This document shows positions 35,284 to 42,824 of a stretch of 64,000 bases of DNA, piece after piece. The position numbers were made by a program, and so were the translations under genes. The DNA comes from DSVQ01 sp964484765 (GTDB lineage: Bacteria; Planctomycetota; Planctomycetia; Planctomycetales; Planctomycetaceae), in contig CAZAGI010000013.1 in the NCBI GenBank assembly GCA_964484765.1, positions 1-64,000 on the forward strand, given 5' to 3'. Each line of letters begins with the position of its first letter. Position 1 is the stretch's first letter. The notes below the pieces were generated by a model that was not told where the DNA came from, made no database searches, and saw nothing but the letters and a program-made list of their open reading frames with translations.

Positions 35284-35657
35284 GTTGCGCGACAGCCGCA
35301 ACAACGGTGACGTTCACAAAACCGGGCGGCATCGCCCGTCCGGATCACAGCACCACACGCACAATTCTGCTACGGCGCTACGCGTTCATGCCGCCATTCT
35401 CCGCACTCGACGATGCGAATGATTCATCGAAAAACACGCTCGCGGGAAATTCACAAAATTGATCGCTTCGCAGTGTCCACCGGACACCTGCACGGACAAA
35501 CACAGTGCTTGAGGTGAAATCGAGCGACATTCATCGATGGTGGTGCGTAGACGATCCCGCGAGCGGAATCAAGCGAAAAATTTCCCGCACACATTTCGCG
35601 CAGGCTCCGTCACATTCTGGAATTCCCTGCACCATCGCCGGTGGTCATGTGCGGTCT

Positions 35658-35663
35658 ATAATG
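35658..35663 (+). promoter_or_regulatory. Consensus -10 element before the MoxR-VWA pair
   Basis: A perfect TATAAT 42 bp before the ATG at 35706. No good -35 hexamer lies 16-18 bp upstream, so either an activator helps or it is coincidental. Confidence 0.35.
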
Positions 35664-35705
35664 CCGTGTGAAATCATCGACCGTCATCTTTCGCTGGAAA
35701 TCTGC

Positions 35706-37118
35706 ATGACCAACAAGCCAACCAACCTGCGGGAGCTGCGCGCCAGCGGCTGGGCCTCCCGTTCGGTGAAACAAGAAATCCACGACAATTTTTTGGCCCG
35801 CCTCGCGCATCGTGATGAACTTTATCCCGGAATCGTTGGCTACGAGGACACGGTTATCCCCGAGGTGAACATTGCCATGCTCGCTGAGCACGACATGTTG
35901 TTTCTGGGGGAAAAAGGCCAGGCAAAAAGCCGGCTCATGCGCTCGCTGATTCAGTTCCTCGATGCGGAAACACCGTACCTCGATATTCCGGATACGCCGC
36001 TGCACGATGATCCGTACCATCCGATCACCCGCGCGGGGCGGCAATTCGTGGCGGAACACAGCGAAGAAAACGTGCCGATTGCCTGGTGGCCGCGCGAGCA
36101 GCGCTACGCCGAGCGGCTGGCCCCCGGCACCAAGTTCGCCGACATCATCGGCGAAATCGACCCGGCCAAGCTGATCGGCGGCAGCAGTATGTCGGCGGAA
36201 GAAGCGTTGTACTTCGGTCTCATTCCGCGCATGCATCGGGGAATCTTTGCGATCAACGAGCTGCCGGAACTCGACGAACTCGTGCAAGTAGGATTGTTCA
36301 ACATTCTCGAAGAGCGCGATGTGCAGATTCGCGGCTATCCCATTCGCTTCGACATCGATGTGTTGCTGCTGTTTTCGGCGAATCCGTCGACTTACAACCG
36401 CAGCGGCAAGGTGATTCCGCAACTCAAAGACCGCATTGGGTCGGTGATCCACACACACTACCCGCGCGATCGTGAACTCGGCATTCAGATCTTTCAGCAG
36501 GAAGCGAAGATCGATCTCGGCGGGAACTATCCTGTAGCCGTGCCACATTTCATGAATCAGATTATCGAGCAGATTACGGTCCAGGCCCGCAAGTCGAAAT
36601 ACATCGACCAGCAGTCGGGAGTCAGCGCTCGCTTCAGCATCGCCAATTACCGCACCATGGTGGCCAGTGCCCGGCAACGTGCGGTCGTGCTGCATGAACG
36701 CCCGGCTGTGCCGCGGATCAGCGACCTCGGCCATCTGTATGCGTCGTCGCTGGGCAAGCTGGAACTCGACTTGATGGGCAGCCATCAGATGTCGGAGCGG
36801 CAGGTCCTCGACGCCGTGATCGCCGAAGCCATTCGCGTGGTGTTCGAGGAATACGTCGAACGCCACGGGTTGGAAGAAATCGCGGCGATCTTTCGTCGCG
36901 GTGTGAAGATTGAAGTCGGCGACATGCTGCCGTCGTCGCACTATGCCGAGCGCGTGCAGCGCGTGCCGCCCATTTGGGACAAAGCGTTCGAAGTGAACGC
37001 CGCTCAGGATGCTGCCGTGCGGGCGTCGTGTGTCGAGTTTGTTCTTGCGGGGCTGTATGCGACGGACAAGATCAGCCGCGGTGCGCGGCATGGCAAGATG
37101 ACTTATTTCACGGAATAG
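35706..37118 (+). CDS. MoxR/magnesium-chelatase-type AAA+ ATPase
   Basis: A 470-residue AAA+ ATPase. Walker A is FLGEKGQAKSR (about residues 70-80), sensor 1 is LLLFSANPSTYNRSG, and LKDRIGSVI holds a likely arginine finger. The Walker B segment reads GIFAINELPELDEL, with Asn-Glu rather than the common Asp-Glu. An alpha-helical lid domain (ARFSIANYRTMVASA) follows. MoxR ATPases act as chaperones with VWA-domain proteins to assemble or metallate complexes, and the next gene encodes such a partner. The frame extends upstream through non-coding sequence; the ATG at 35706 starts the conserved part. Confidence 0.87.
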   Translation: MTNKPTNLRELRASGWASRSVKQEIHDNFLARLAHRDELYPGIVGYEDTVIPEVNIAMLAEHDMLFLGEKGQAKSRLMRSLIQFLDAETPYLDIPDTPLHDDPYHPITRAGRQFVAEHSEENVPIAWWPREQRYAERLAPGTKFADIIGEIDPAKLIGGSSMSAEEALYFGLIPRMHRGIFAINELPELDELVQVGLFNILEERDVQIRGYPIRFDIDVLLLFSANPSTYNRSGKVIPQLKDRIGSVIHTHYPRDRELGIQIFQQEAKIDLGGNYPVAVPHFMNQIIEQITVQARKSKYIDQQSGVSARFSIANYRTMVASARQRAVVLHERPAVPRISDLGHLYASSLGKLELDLMGSHQMSERQVLDAVIAEAIRVVFEEYVERHGLEEIAAIFRRGVKIEVGDMLPSSHYAERVQRVPPIWDKAFEVNAAQDAAVRASCVEFVLAGLYATDKISRGARHGKMTYFTE

Positions 37119-37163
37119 CAACGATCTCGGCGACCGCATGCCGACGCGATGAAGGATGCAGGC

Positions 37164-38870
37164 ATGACTCCAGAGCCCCCGCCGATCGGCGGCGTGATTC
37201 ATACGTACCAGAAATTCGATCCGCTCGAATTCCCGAGCCCGACGCAGCCGCCGCCCGATCTCGTTTCGCCGGCCTTCGAACATATGCTGATGTACGGCAA
37301 CATGCGGCGGTTGACCGACGAAGAATTGGCGCGGGCGATCCGCATCGATCCGAGCCAGATCGCTGGGTTCGGCCCGAGTATCGATGCGCTACTGGCGATG
37401 CTGCGGGAACGCAAGCGAAAAATCCTTGCCAGGCACGAAACAAAAACCGTTCAAAAAGCAGCGCGAAAGGCCTACGAAAAAACGGGACAGCACGTGCAAC
37501 CGCCGGACAAATTGCGGAAACGCTTTCATCGCGCCTTCGAGGAAGAACAGATCCACGATCTGGAAAAACTCTGGTACGCCGTCGGCGACGACAACGCTCC
37601 CGCGGCAAAGCAGCTCGTGCAGCTCATCGAGCGCCTGGGCGAAAAATATCAGGTGGATGAACTCGCGGCGAAGTACGAATTCACGGGGCAAGAATCACTG
37701 ACCGTGCCGCAGGCGCTGGCCGTGAAGGAAGAACTGGAAAAGATCGACCGGCTGATCGAACAGTTGGAGAAAGCCCGCGAAACGGCCCAGATTGCCGTAG
37801 TCGACATGGAAGCTCTCTCCGAGTTCGCGGAACCGGGAGACATTTCGCAACTCGAAGAGCTCCAGCGGATGGTGGAAAACTACGTGCGAGAAATGGCCGA
37901 GCGTCAGGGCCTCGATCGCGAATCCTCAGGGGCATTCCGTCTGAGTCCGCAGGCTTATCGCCTGTTTCAAGGCCGGTTGCTCGAACGGATCTTCAGCCAC
38001 TTGCAGGCGTCGCGAACCGGCCGGCATCAAGGTCCGGTCGTGGGTGAAGGCGCCGTCGAACTGCAGCGGACCAAACCTTATGAGTTCGGCGATTCGCTGA
38101 CCCACATGGATCTACCGCAATCACTGGTGAACGCGATGCTTCGCAGCGGCGCAGAGCGTCCGTTGCGGTTGAAGTCGGACGATATTGTGGTGCACCGCAC
38201 GCGAAACACGCCGAAGTGTGCCACCGTCGTCGTGATGGACATGAGCGGTTCGATGCGCTACGACGGGCAATACATCAATGTGAAGCGCATGGCTCTCGCG
38301 CTCGATGGCCTGATCCGCCGCGAATATCCGGGCGACTTCGTGCAGTTCATGGAGATGTATTCCTTCGCCAAGCCGTGTCATGCGAATCAGATCGTGGAAC
38401 TGATGCCCAAGCCCGTGACGATTTTCGATCCCTGGGTGCGACTCAAAGCCGACATGAGCGACGCGAATGTTGCCGAGATGCAGATCCCGCCGCACTTCAC
38501 CAACATGCAGCATGCGCTGCAACTGTCTCGGCAGTATCTGGCAACACAGAACACGCCGAACCGGCAGATCATTCTGATTACCGACGGCTTGCCCACGGCC
38601 CATTTCGAGGGATCGTGGCTGTATTTGCTTTACCCGCCGGACCCGCGAACCGAACAGGCCACGATGCGCGAAGCACACTTGTGTCATCGCGAAGGGATCA
38701 CCATCAACATGTTTCTGGTCCCGAGCTGGTCGCAATCCGAAGAGGATATCCGGTTCGCTTACCGGGTGGCGGAAACCACGCGCGGCCGTGTGTTCTTCAC
38801 TGCCGGCCGCGATCTCGACCGCTTCGTCGTCTGGGACTACTTGCAGCGCAAACGCGAGATCATTGCCTGA
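37164..38870 (+). CDS. VWA-domain partner of the MoxR-type ATPase
   Basis: A 568-residue protein. The N-terminal half (to about 330) is charged and helical with coiled-coil potential (KEELEKIDRLIEQLEKARE). The C-terminal 200 residues form a von Willebrand A domain with the MIDAS motif VVVMDMSGSMRYDG (DxSxS) and, further on, QIILITDGLPTAH. Spaced 45 bp after the MoxR-type ATPase on the same strand, it forms the classical ATPase-VWA chaperone pair, acting in the cytoplasm. The ATG at 37164 has AAGGA seven bases upstream; one five codons earlier has none. The client is unknown. Confidence 0.87.
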   Translation: MTPEPPPIGGVIHTYQKFDPLEFPSPTQPPPDLVSPAFEHMLMYGNMRRLTDEELARAIRIDPSQIAGFGPSIDALLAMLRERKRKILARHETKTVQKAARKAYEKTGQHVQPPDKLRKRFHRAFEEEQIHDLEKLWYAVGDDNAPAAKQLVQLIERLGEKYQVDELAAKYEFTGQESLTVPQALAVKEELEKIDRLIEQLEKARETAQIAVVDMEALSEFAEPGDISQLEELQRMVENYVREMAERQGLDRESSGAFRLSPQAYRLFQGRLLERIFSHLQASRTGRHQGPVVGEGAVELQRTKPYEFGDSLTHMDLPQSLVNAMLRSGAERPLRLKSDDIVVHRTRNTPKCATVVVMDMSGSMRYDGQYINVKRMALALDGLIRREYPGDFVQFMEMYSFAKPCHANQIVELMPKPVTIFDPWVRLKADMSDANVAEMQIPPHFTNMQHALQLSRQYLATQNTPNRQIILITDGLPTAHFEGSWLYLLYPPDPRTEQATMREAHLCHREGITINMFLVPSWSQSEEDIRFAYRVAETTRGRVFFTAGRDLDRFVVWDYLQRKREIIA

Positions 38871-38906
38871 TTCGCGCCGCTTCGCCTGCGTTGCGCCCGC
38901 CGGCGC

Positions 38907-40202
38907 TCAACCCCAGAATCCGCATAGTTTATCTTTTTCGGCGAGGCCGAGCGGGAACTTCTTGCTGAGCGGATGATCGGCGATCCCGGCGAGTTCGCGG
39001 AGTGATTGGTGGATGTGTTCCGGACGGATGCGAATCCCGGCATCGGGGTTGAGTTTCAGCGTCTGCGGATCGAGTGGGACCGCGAACTGCTTTTCGTCGG
39101 TCGCCCCGATGACGCGGTTTCCCTGAATGCCCCGGCCGAGAAACATCGCCGAGCCAATGGACCAATGGTCTTTTCCGTTGCCGTTGTTGTAGGTGGGGGT
39201 GCGTCCCATTTCACTTTGAACGATGACCACCATGTGTTCCCGGATTTTGAGTTTTTCCGCGCGACGCAGCACATACGCAATGCCCGCGAGGAACTCGGGG
39301 ATCAATTTCATCTGATCGGGATCATTGTTGGCGTGGCTGTCGAACTGACCGATGTCGAGATTAGCCGAAACGCAGACACCGGCCTTGAAGGAAGCGAGCG
39401 CGATTTCTGCCTGCTGCGACAACCGCTCTTTCGGAATCTGCTTGGGAATGTACTGCGTGACGCGCTCCAGAGCTTTCGAGTTCGTCTGGGCGGCGTACAA
39501 CATGTTGGCGCTGCGCTCCGCCCGCGGCAAACGCGGTTGCTGGCCGGCCGCGGCGTGTGATTCCCGCAAGGCGGCTTCGATCCGCGAAAGCGCGAAGTCA
39601 TCGTGGTACGGCGCCCGCACATTGCCATCGACGGCATCGGCGTTGGCGATCTTCTGCAGCGACGGCAAGTAGGGCACGCGCGACATGGCGACGAGATTCC
39701 CGGTCGCCGAATAGTTGCCGAACGTGAGAAACGCCAGCGGACATTCTGCGCCGCGGCAAGCAGCGACCAGCGCGGCGAACGTCGGATAAGCCAGGCTGTC
39801 CAACTTCCCCGTCGCCATGTACCGCGCACCAGGCGAGTGATTGTTCACCGAGTAATCCAGCCCGTTAAACGTGAGAATCTCGCGACCGAATTCGGCGTAA
39901 AAATCCTCGTTGCACATCCCGCCCGCAGCGTGCGGCTTGTTCGGAGCGTACCGGTGCGCTCCGTGTGTCAGAATGTCTCCGTCTTTGTAGAGCCGATTGA
40001 TCTCGTTGACGCCTTTGGGGTCCATCAGATATGTCGTATCCCACCCGCCGGAGGCGTTGAACACCACATAATACGGCCCCGGATACGGCGTATTTTCCTT
40101 CTCTGCGGCGCGCGTGGTTTCCGGACGCCACGGCAGCGCCAGCTGCAAGCCCGCGAAGCCGAGCAGTTTCAGAAAATCGCGTCGGGGACCAACGTCATTC
40201 AT
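38907..40202 (-). CDS. DUF1501 domain protein, Tat-exported
   Basis: A 431-residue DUF1501-type protein with a Tat signal (GPRRDFLKLLGFAG, residues 5-18). It is diverged from the other two DUF1501 copies: it keeps YYVVFNASGGWDTTYLMDP, VNNHSPGARYMATG, DIGQFDSHANND and SEMGRTPTYNNGNGKDHW, but its middle is largely unique. Its start overlaps the stop of the upstream cytochrome-like gene by 8 bp. It is convergent with the VWA gene, 36 bp away. Its role is presumably with that secreted cytochrome-like protein. Confidence 0.87.
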   Translation of the reverse strand: MNDVGPRRDFLKLLGFAGLQLALPWRPETTRAAEKENTPYPGPYYVVFNASGGWDTTYLMDPKGVNEINRLYKDGDILTHGAHRYAPNKPHAAGGMCNEDFYAEFGREILTFNGLDYSVNNHSPGARYMATGKLDSLAYPTFAALVAACRGAECPLAFLTFGNYSATGNLVAMSRVPYLPSLQKIANADAVDGNVRAPYHDDFALSRIEAALRESHAAAGQQPRLPRAERSANMLYAAQTNSKALERVTQYIPKQIPKERLSQQAEIALASFKAGVCVSANLDIGQFDSHANNDPDQMKLIPEFLAGIAYVLRRAEKLKIREHMVVIVQSEMGRTPTYNNGNGKDHWSIGSAMFLGRGIQGNRVIGATDEKQFAVPLDPQTLKLNPDAGIRIRPEHIHQSLRELAGIADHPLSKKFPLGLAEKDKLCGFWG

Positions 40203-42603
40203 ACAGGAACTCCGGGCGGCGCAGCAGATACGTCACGACTCCGCGCCAGGCACGGATTGTGTAGTGAGGATCATCGGTGACCGTCGCGTTGTCTTTTTGT
40301 GTTCGGCAGAAGTAATTCTCGCGCTGGTCGAGCCCCTTGTGTTGCTGCGCATCCAGCACGATCCCGGCGAACAACTGAAAGGATCGCTCGACCTCGGGTG
40401 AGTCAACCGCATCACCGCGGCCGAGAATGTGAGCATGGAGAAACGCGACCGCTTGCCGTATCGCGGCGTCTTTTTCCGGGGAGACTCCGGGTACGACATC
40501 CGGTTCGATGCCGGGAAACAGTTTTCGTTCCGCCGCCGGCCGCGCGAAGTCACGTGTGACATGTTGGCAGGCCACGTCGTTGGATAAGGTTCGCTGAATC
40601 GCACCCATCGCGCCGCTGGGATCGATCGCGCGATCGGTCACCTCTTTCGAATCGATGCCGCCGTAGAGGGTCGCCATCTGGTCGGTGAGTCGCCCCCATT
40701 TTTCACCGAAAACCGCGTGAACTTTCCGTTCGAGCTGTTCGGGTGTCAGCATCCTCACCAATCCGATGTCGTCAAGCTCCATCCGGCGACACGGTTCGGC
40801 CACCGCCGTTGCCAAACCGTCCGCCCGGTAGAAATCGGACGCGATCCAGTCCTGGAAGACGGTTTTCAAATTGAAGTCCGACTGCGCGAACCGCAGGGCG
40901 ATCAATTCCGTCTGCTGGCGCTGTTCGATATACGCACGCTGTTTCGCCGGGAAAAGCGGATCGTCGAAATCTTTCGGCGGCAACAGGACTTTCCGACCGG
41001 TCAGAATGAAGTAGACATGTTCCGTCATCGCGATGGCAAACCGGGGATCTTTCGCCGTTCGTTCGCCGAGCCACTGCAAAGACCGCCAGCGCTCTTCCGC
41101 GGGAAGGTTTTCCCCTTCATAACCGGGGCCGAACATGTCCTCGAACCAGCCTCCCTTGCGTTTGCCGTACACGCCTTGATCAGCGAATCGCCAATAGTCC
41201 TGAAAAACTCCTGCGACCGGATCGAGCGTGCGGTGACACACAGCACATTCCGTGGCCTGCATTGTGGGAATTTCGTATTTGGCCGTGACCGCAGCCGCAT
41301 CGGAGACCCGCGCGGCCAGTTCGAGCACGTCCACGCCGAGGAAATGCTGGTAGTACATCCGCGCGCGTAATCGGTTCCGGTTGGTTTCCGTTGTCGGATA
41401 GCGTGTCAAATACTGGAACGTGCTCAACAGACCGGCGTGCGGATAAAACCCGGTTGCGGACTCCTGATCTTCCGGCCGGCTGCGTCCCACCAGTGCTTTC
41501 AATTTCACCGGGACATACTCGAACGGATCATCGGGATTCTTGAACTGCCCCTTCACTTCGTCGAAGACTCCATACCCACGCGCGGAATATGGTGACACCA
41601 TGATGTAATCCGCGGTGACGATCTCCGTGAATGGTTTCTCATTCCGTACGATATGTTCGATGAGCTTCATCGACTCTCCGAGCAGTGCTTGCCGGTACTC
41701 CGCTGCGATCTTCCATTCGGTGCGCTGCCGTTCATTTTTGTCTTCGATGTGGCTCAGGTCGAAGTGCTGATACCAGTGCCGCGTTTTCTCGAAATGCTCG
41801 TAAGACAGGCAGGTCTGATCGGCGTTACCATCGATGCCCAACGTGAGGAAAATGTCGTTGAAGCCTTCGCGCAGCCGGGTATAGAACGCGTCTTCTTTCA
41901 TGACACCATCGAGAATCGTCGGCAGCGCACCCTTTCCGTCTTGGTGCACTGCGGTGAGTTCCGCCGCGGTCGGCAGACGCCCCGCCAGGGAGAGCGTGGC
42001 ACGCCGCAACAGTTGCCGATCATCGAGCATGACTACGCCCGCGAAAAACGGGGCCTGCGCAGTGGCCGAAGACGTTGACGACGGACCCTCGGGACTGGCA
42101 GCACGGCGGACGAAATCCGCGAGCAACCGATATTCCGCGGAATCGAGTTTCAGGACTTCGCCACCGCCGTGATCGAGTTGCCCCACCACCTTCTGCAGCA
42201 ATCGTGAGACGCCATTTTCCTGCAGCGTAGCCATGCGCGCGAAGGCCGTCCGGTTTTGCTGCAGGGCCTCCACGCGGGAGCTGATTTCGACTTTATTAGG
42301 ATCGACGAGGACAAACTGGCTCTCCGCAGCGTCGCCGCCCGTCTTGTGACACGTCAGGCATTTCTGCACGCCGATGCGAAACCACACGGTGTTATTGAAG
42401 TCGTTCGCCGGGACGAGACAACTCACGGTCGGCTGACTGGCCGGCTCGTCGCCTCGGCTGGTTGCGGACGGAGTGACGAGGATCATCCCCAACAGGATGG
42501 CATGGCGAGCAAGGTTAGTGCCGATATCGCCCCGGATGCCGATCGGCAGGTGAATCAATCGCGTTCGTACCCAACCGACCATAACCCAAGGACCTTTTTC
42601 CAT
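40195..42603 (-). CDS. Secreted di-CxxCH cytochrome-like protein, unusual subgroup
   Basis: An 802-residue protein, partner of the overlapping DUF1501 gene. A hydrophobic stretch (about 31-49) ahead of TSRGDEP may be a signal with a long n-region, so the true start may lie downstream of this ATG. Haem c motifs are KCLTCHK (about 80) and TECAVCHRTLDP (about 455). LLRRATLSLAGRLPTAAEL resembles the start of DUF1549 domains, while other parts do not match the standard DUF1549/DUF1553 or DUF1592/DUF1588 architecture that I can recognise. Extracytoplasmic electron transfer is inferred from the haem motifs only. The DNA encoding it looks like its neighbours. Confidence 0.78.
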   Translation of the reverse strand: MEKGPWVMVGWVRTRLIHLPIGIRGDIGTNLARHAILLGMILVTPSATSRGDEPASQPTVSCLVPANDFNNTVWFRIGVQKCLTCHKTGGDAAESQFVLVDPNKVEISSRVEALQQNRTAFARMATLQENGVSRLLQKVVGQLDHGGGEVLKLDSAEYRLLADFVRRAASPEGPSSTSSATAQAPFFAGVVMLDDRQLLRRATLSLAGRLPTAAELTAVHQDGKGALPTILDGVMKEDAFYTRLREGFNDIFLTLGIDGNADQTCLSYEHFEKTRHWYQHFDLSHIEDKNERQRTEWKIAAEYRQALLGESMKLIEHIVRNEKPFTEIVTADYIMVSPYSARGYGVFDEVKGQFKNPDDPFEYVPVKLKALVGRSRPEDQESATGFYPHAGLLSTFQYLTRYPTTETNRNRLRARMYYQHFLGVDVLELAARVSDAAAVTAKYEIPTMQATECAVCHRTLDPVAGVFQDYWRFADQGVYGKRKGGWFEDMFGPGYEGENLPAEERWRSLQWLGERTAKDPRFAIAMTEHVYFILTGRKVLLPPKDFDDPLFPAKQRAYIEQRQQTELIALRFAQSDFNLKTVFQDWIASDFYRADGLATAVAEPCRRMELDDIGLVRMLTPEQLERKVHAVFGEKWGRLTDQMATLYGGIDSKEVTDRAIDPSGAMGAIQRTLSNDVACQHVTRDFARPAAERKLFPGIEPDVVPGVSPEKDAAIRQAVAFLHAHILGRGDAVDSPEVERSFQLFAGIVLDAQQHKGLDQRENYFCRTQKDNATVTDDPHYTIRAWRGVVTYLLRRPEFLYE

Positions 42604-42824
42604 CAGTCATCCACTGTGTCCGTCGGCATCATACACTGGCCGCGAAAGTCGCCACCACGCCAACACAGGATTCTCAGCGAAACTGTCCCCCTTGACGATC
42701 GGGAGCCGAACCGGGCGTGCCTGGCAGAAAAGTCCAGAATCCATAGTGAAGCGCGGCCCCGTCATTGGTTATAGTATGTGTCCGTGTCCGGGGATCGCGT
42801 CTCACCCGTCAAAGATCGTTCATC
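42604..42824. other. Divergent intergenic region between two cytochrome/Tat units
   Basis: About 220 bp feeding two opposite units. A TATAGT at 42770 is a plausible -10 for the plus-strand unit. No shared operator palindrome was noticed. Confidence 0.4.
42770..42775 (+). promoter_or_regulatory. Candidate -10 element of the DUF1587/DUF1552 unit
   Basis: TATAGT matches five of six bases and lies 49 bp before the ATG. The corresponding -35 is poor. Confidence 0.3.

Larger units (their letters stand above)
35205..35705. other. Intergenic region with terminator and promoter
   Basis: 500 bp holding the terminator of the DUF1559 gene (35253-35283) and a perfect TATAAT at 35658. The short frames here, including one across the terminator, have no recognisable product, and the open frame before 35706 looks like non-coding upstream sequence. 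Confidence 0.5.

Noticed and set aside
35235..35462. Small frame of 75 codons after the DUF1559 gene
   Set aside because: It reads through a textbook intrinsic terminator and has no ribosome site or family resemblance.
35610..37283. Open frame of 557 codons on the minus strand opposite the MoxR-type ATPase gene
   Set aside because: The plus-strand product has full AAA+ motifs; the antisense product has none and is rich in Arg, His and Gln.
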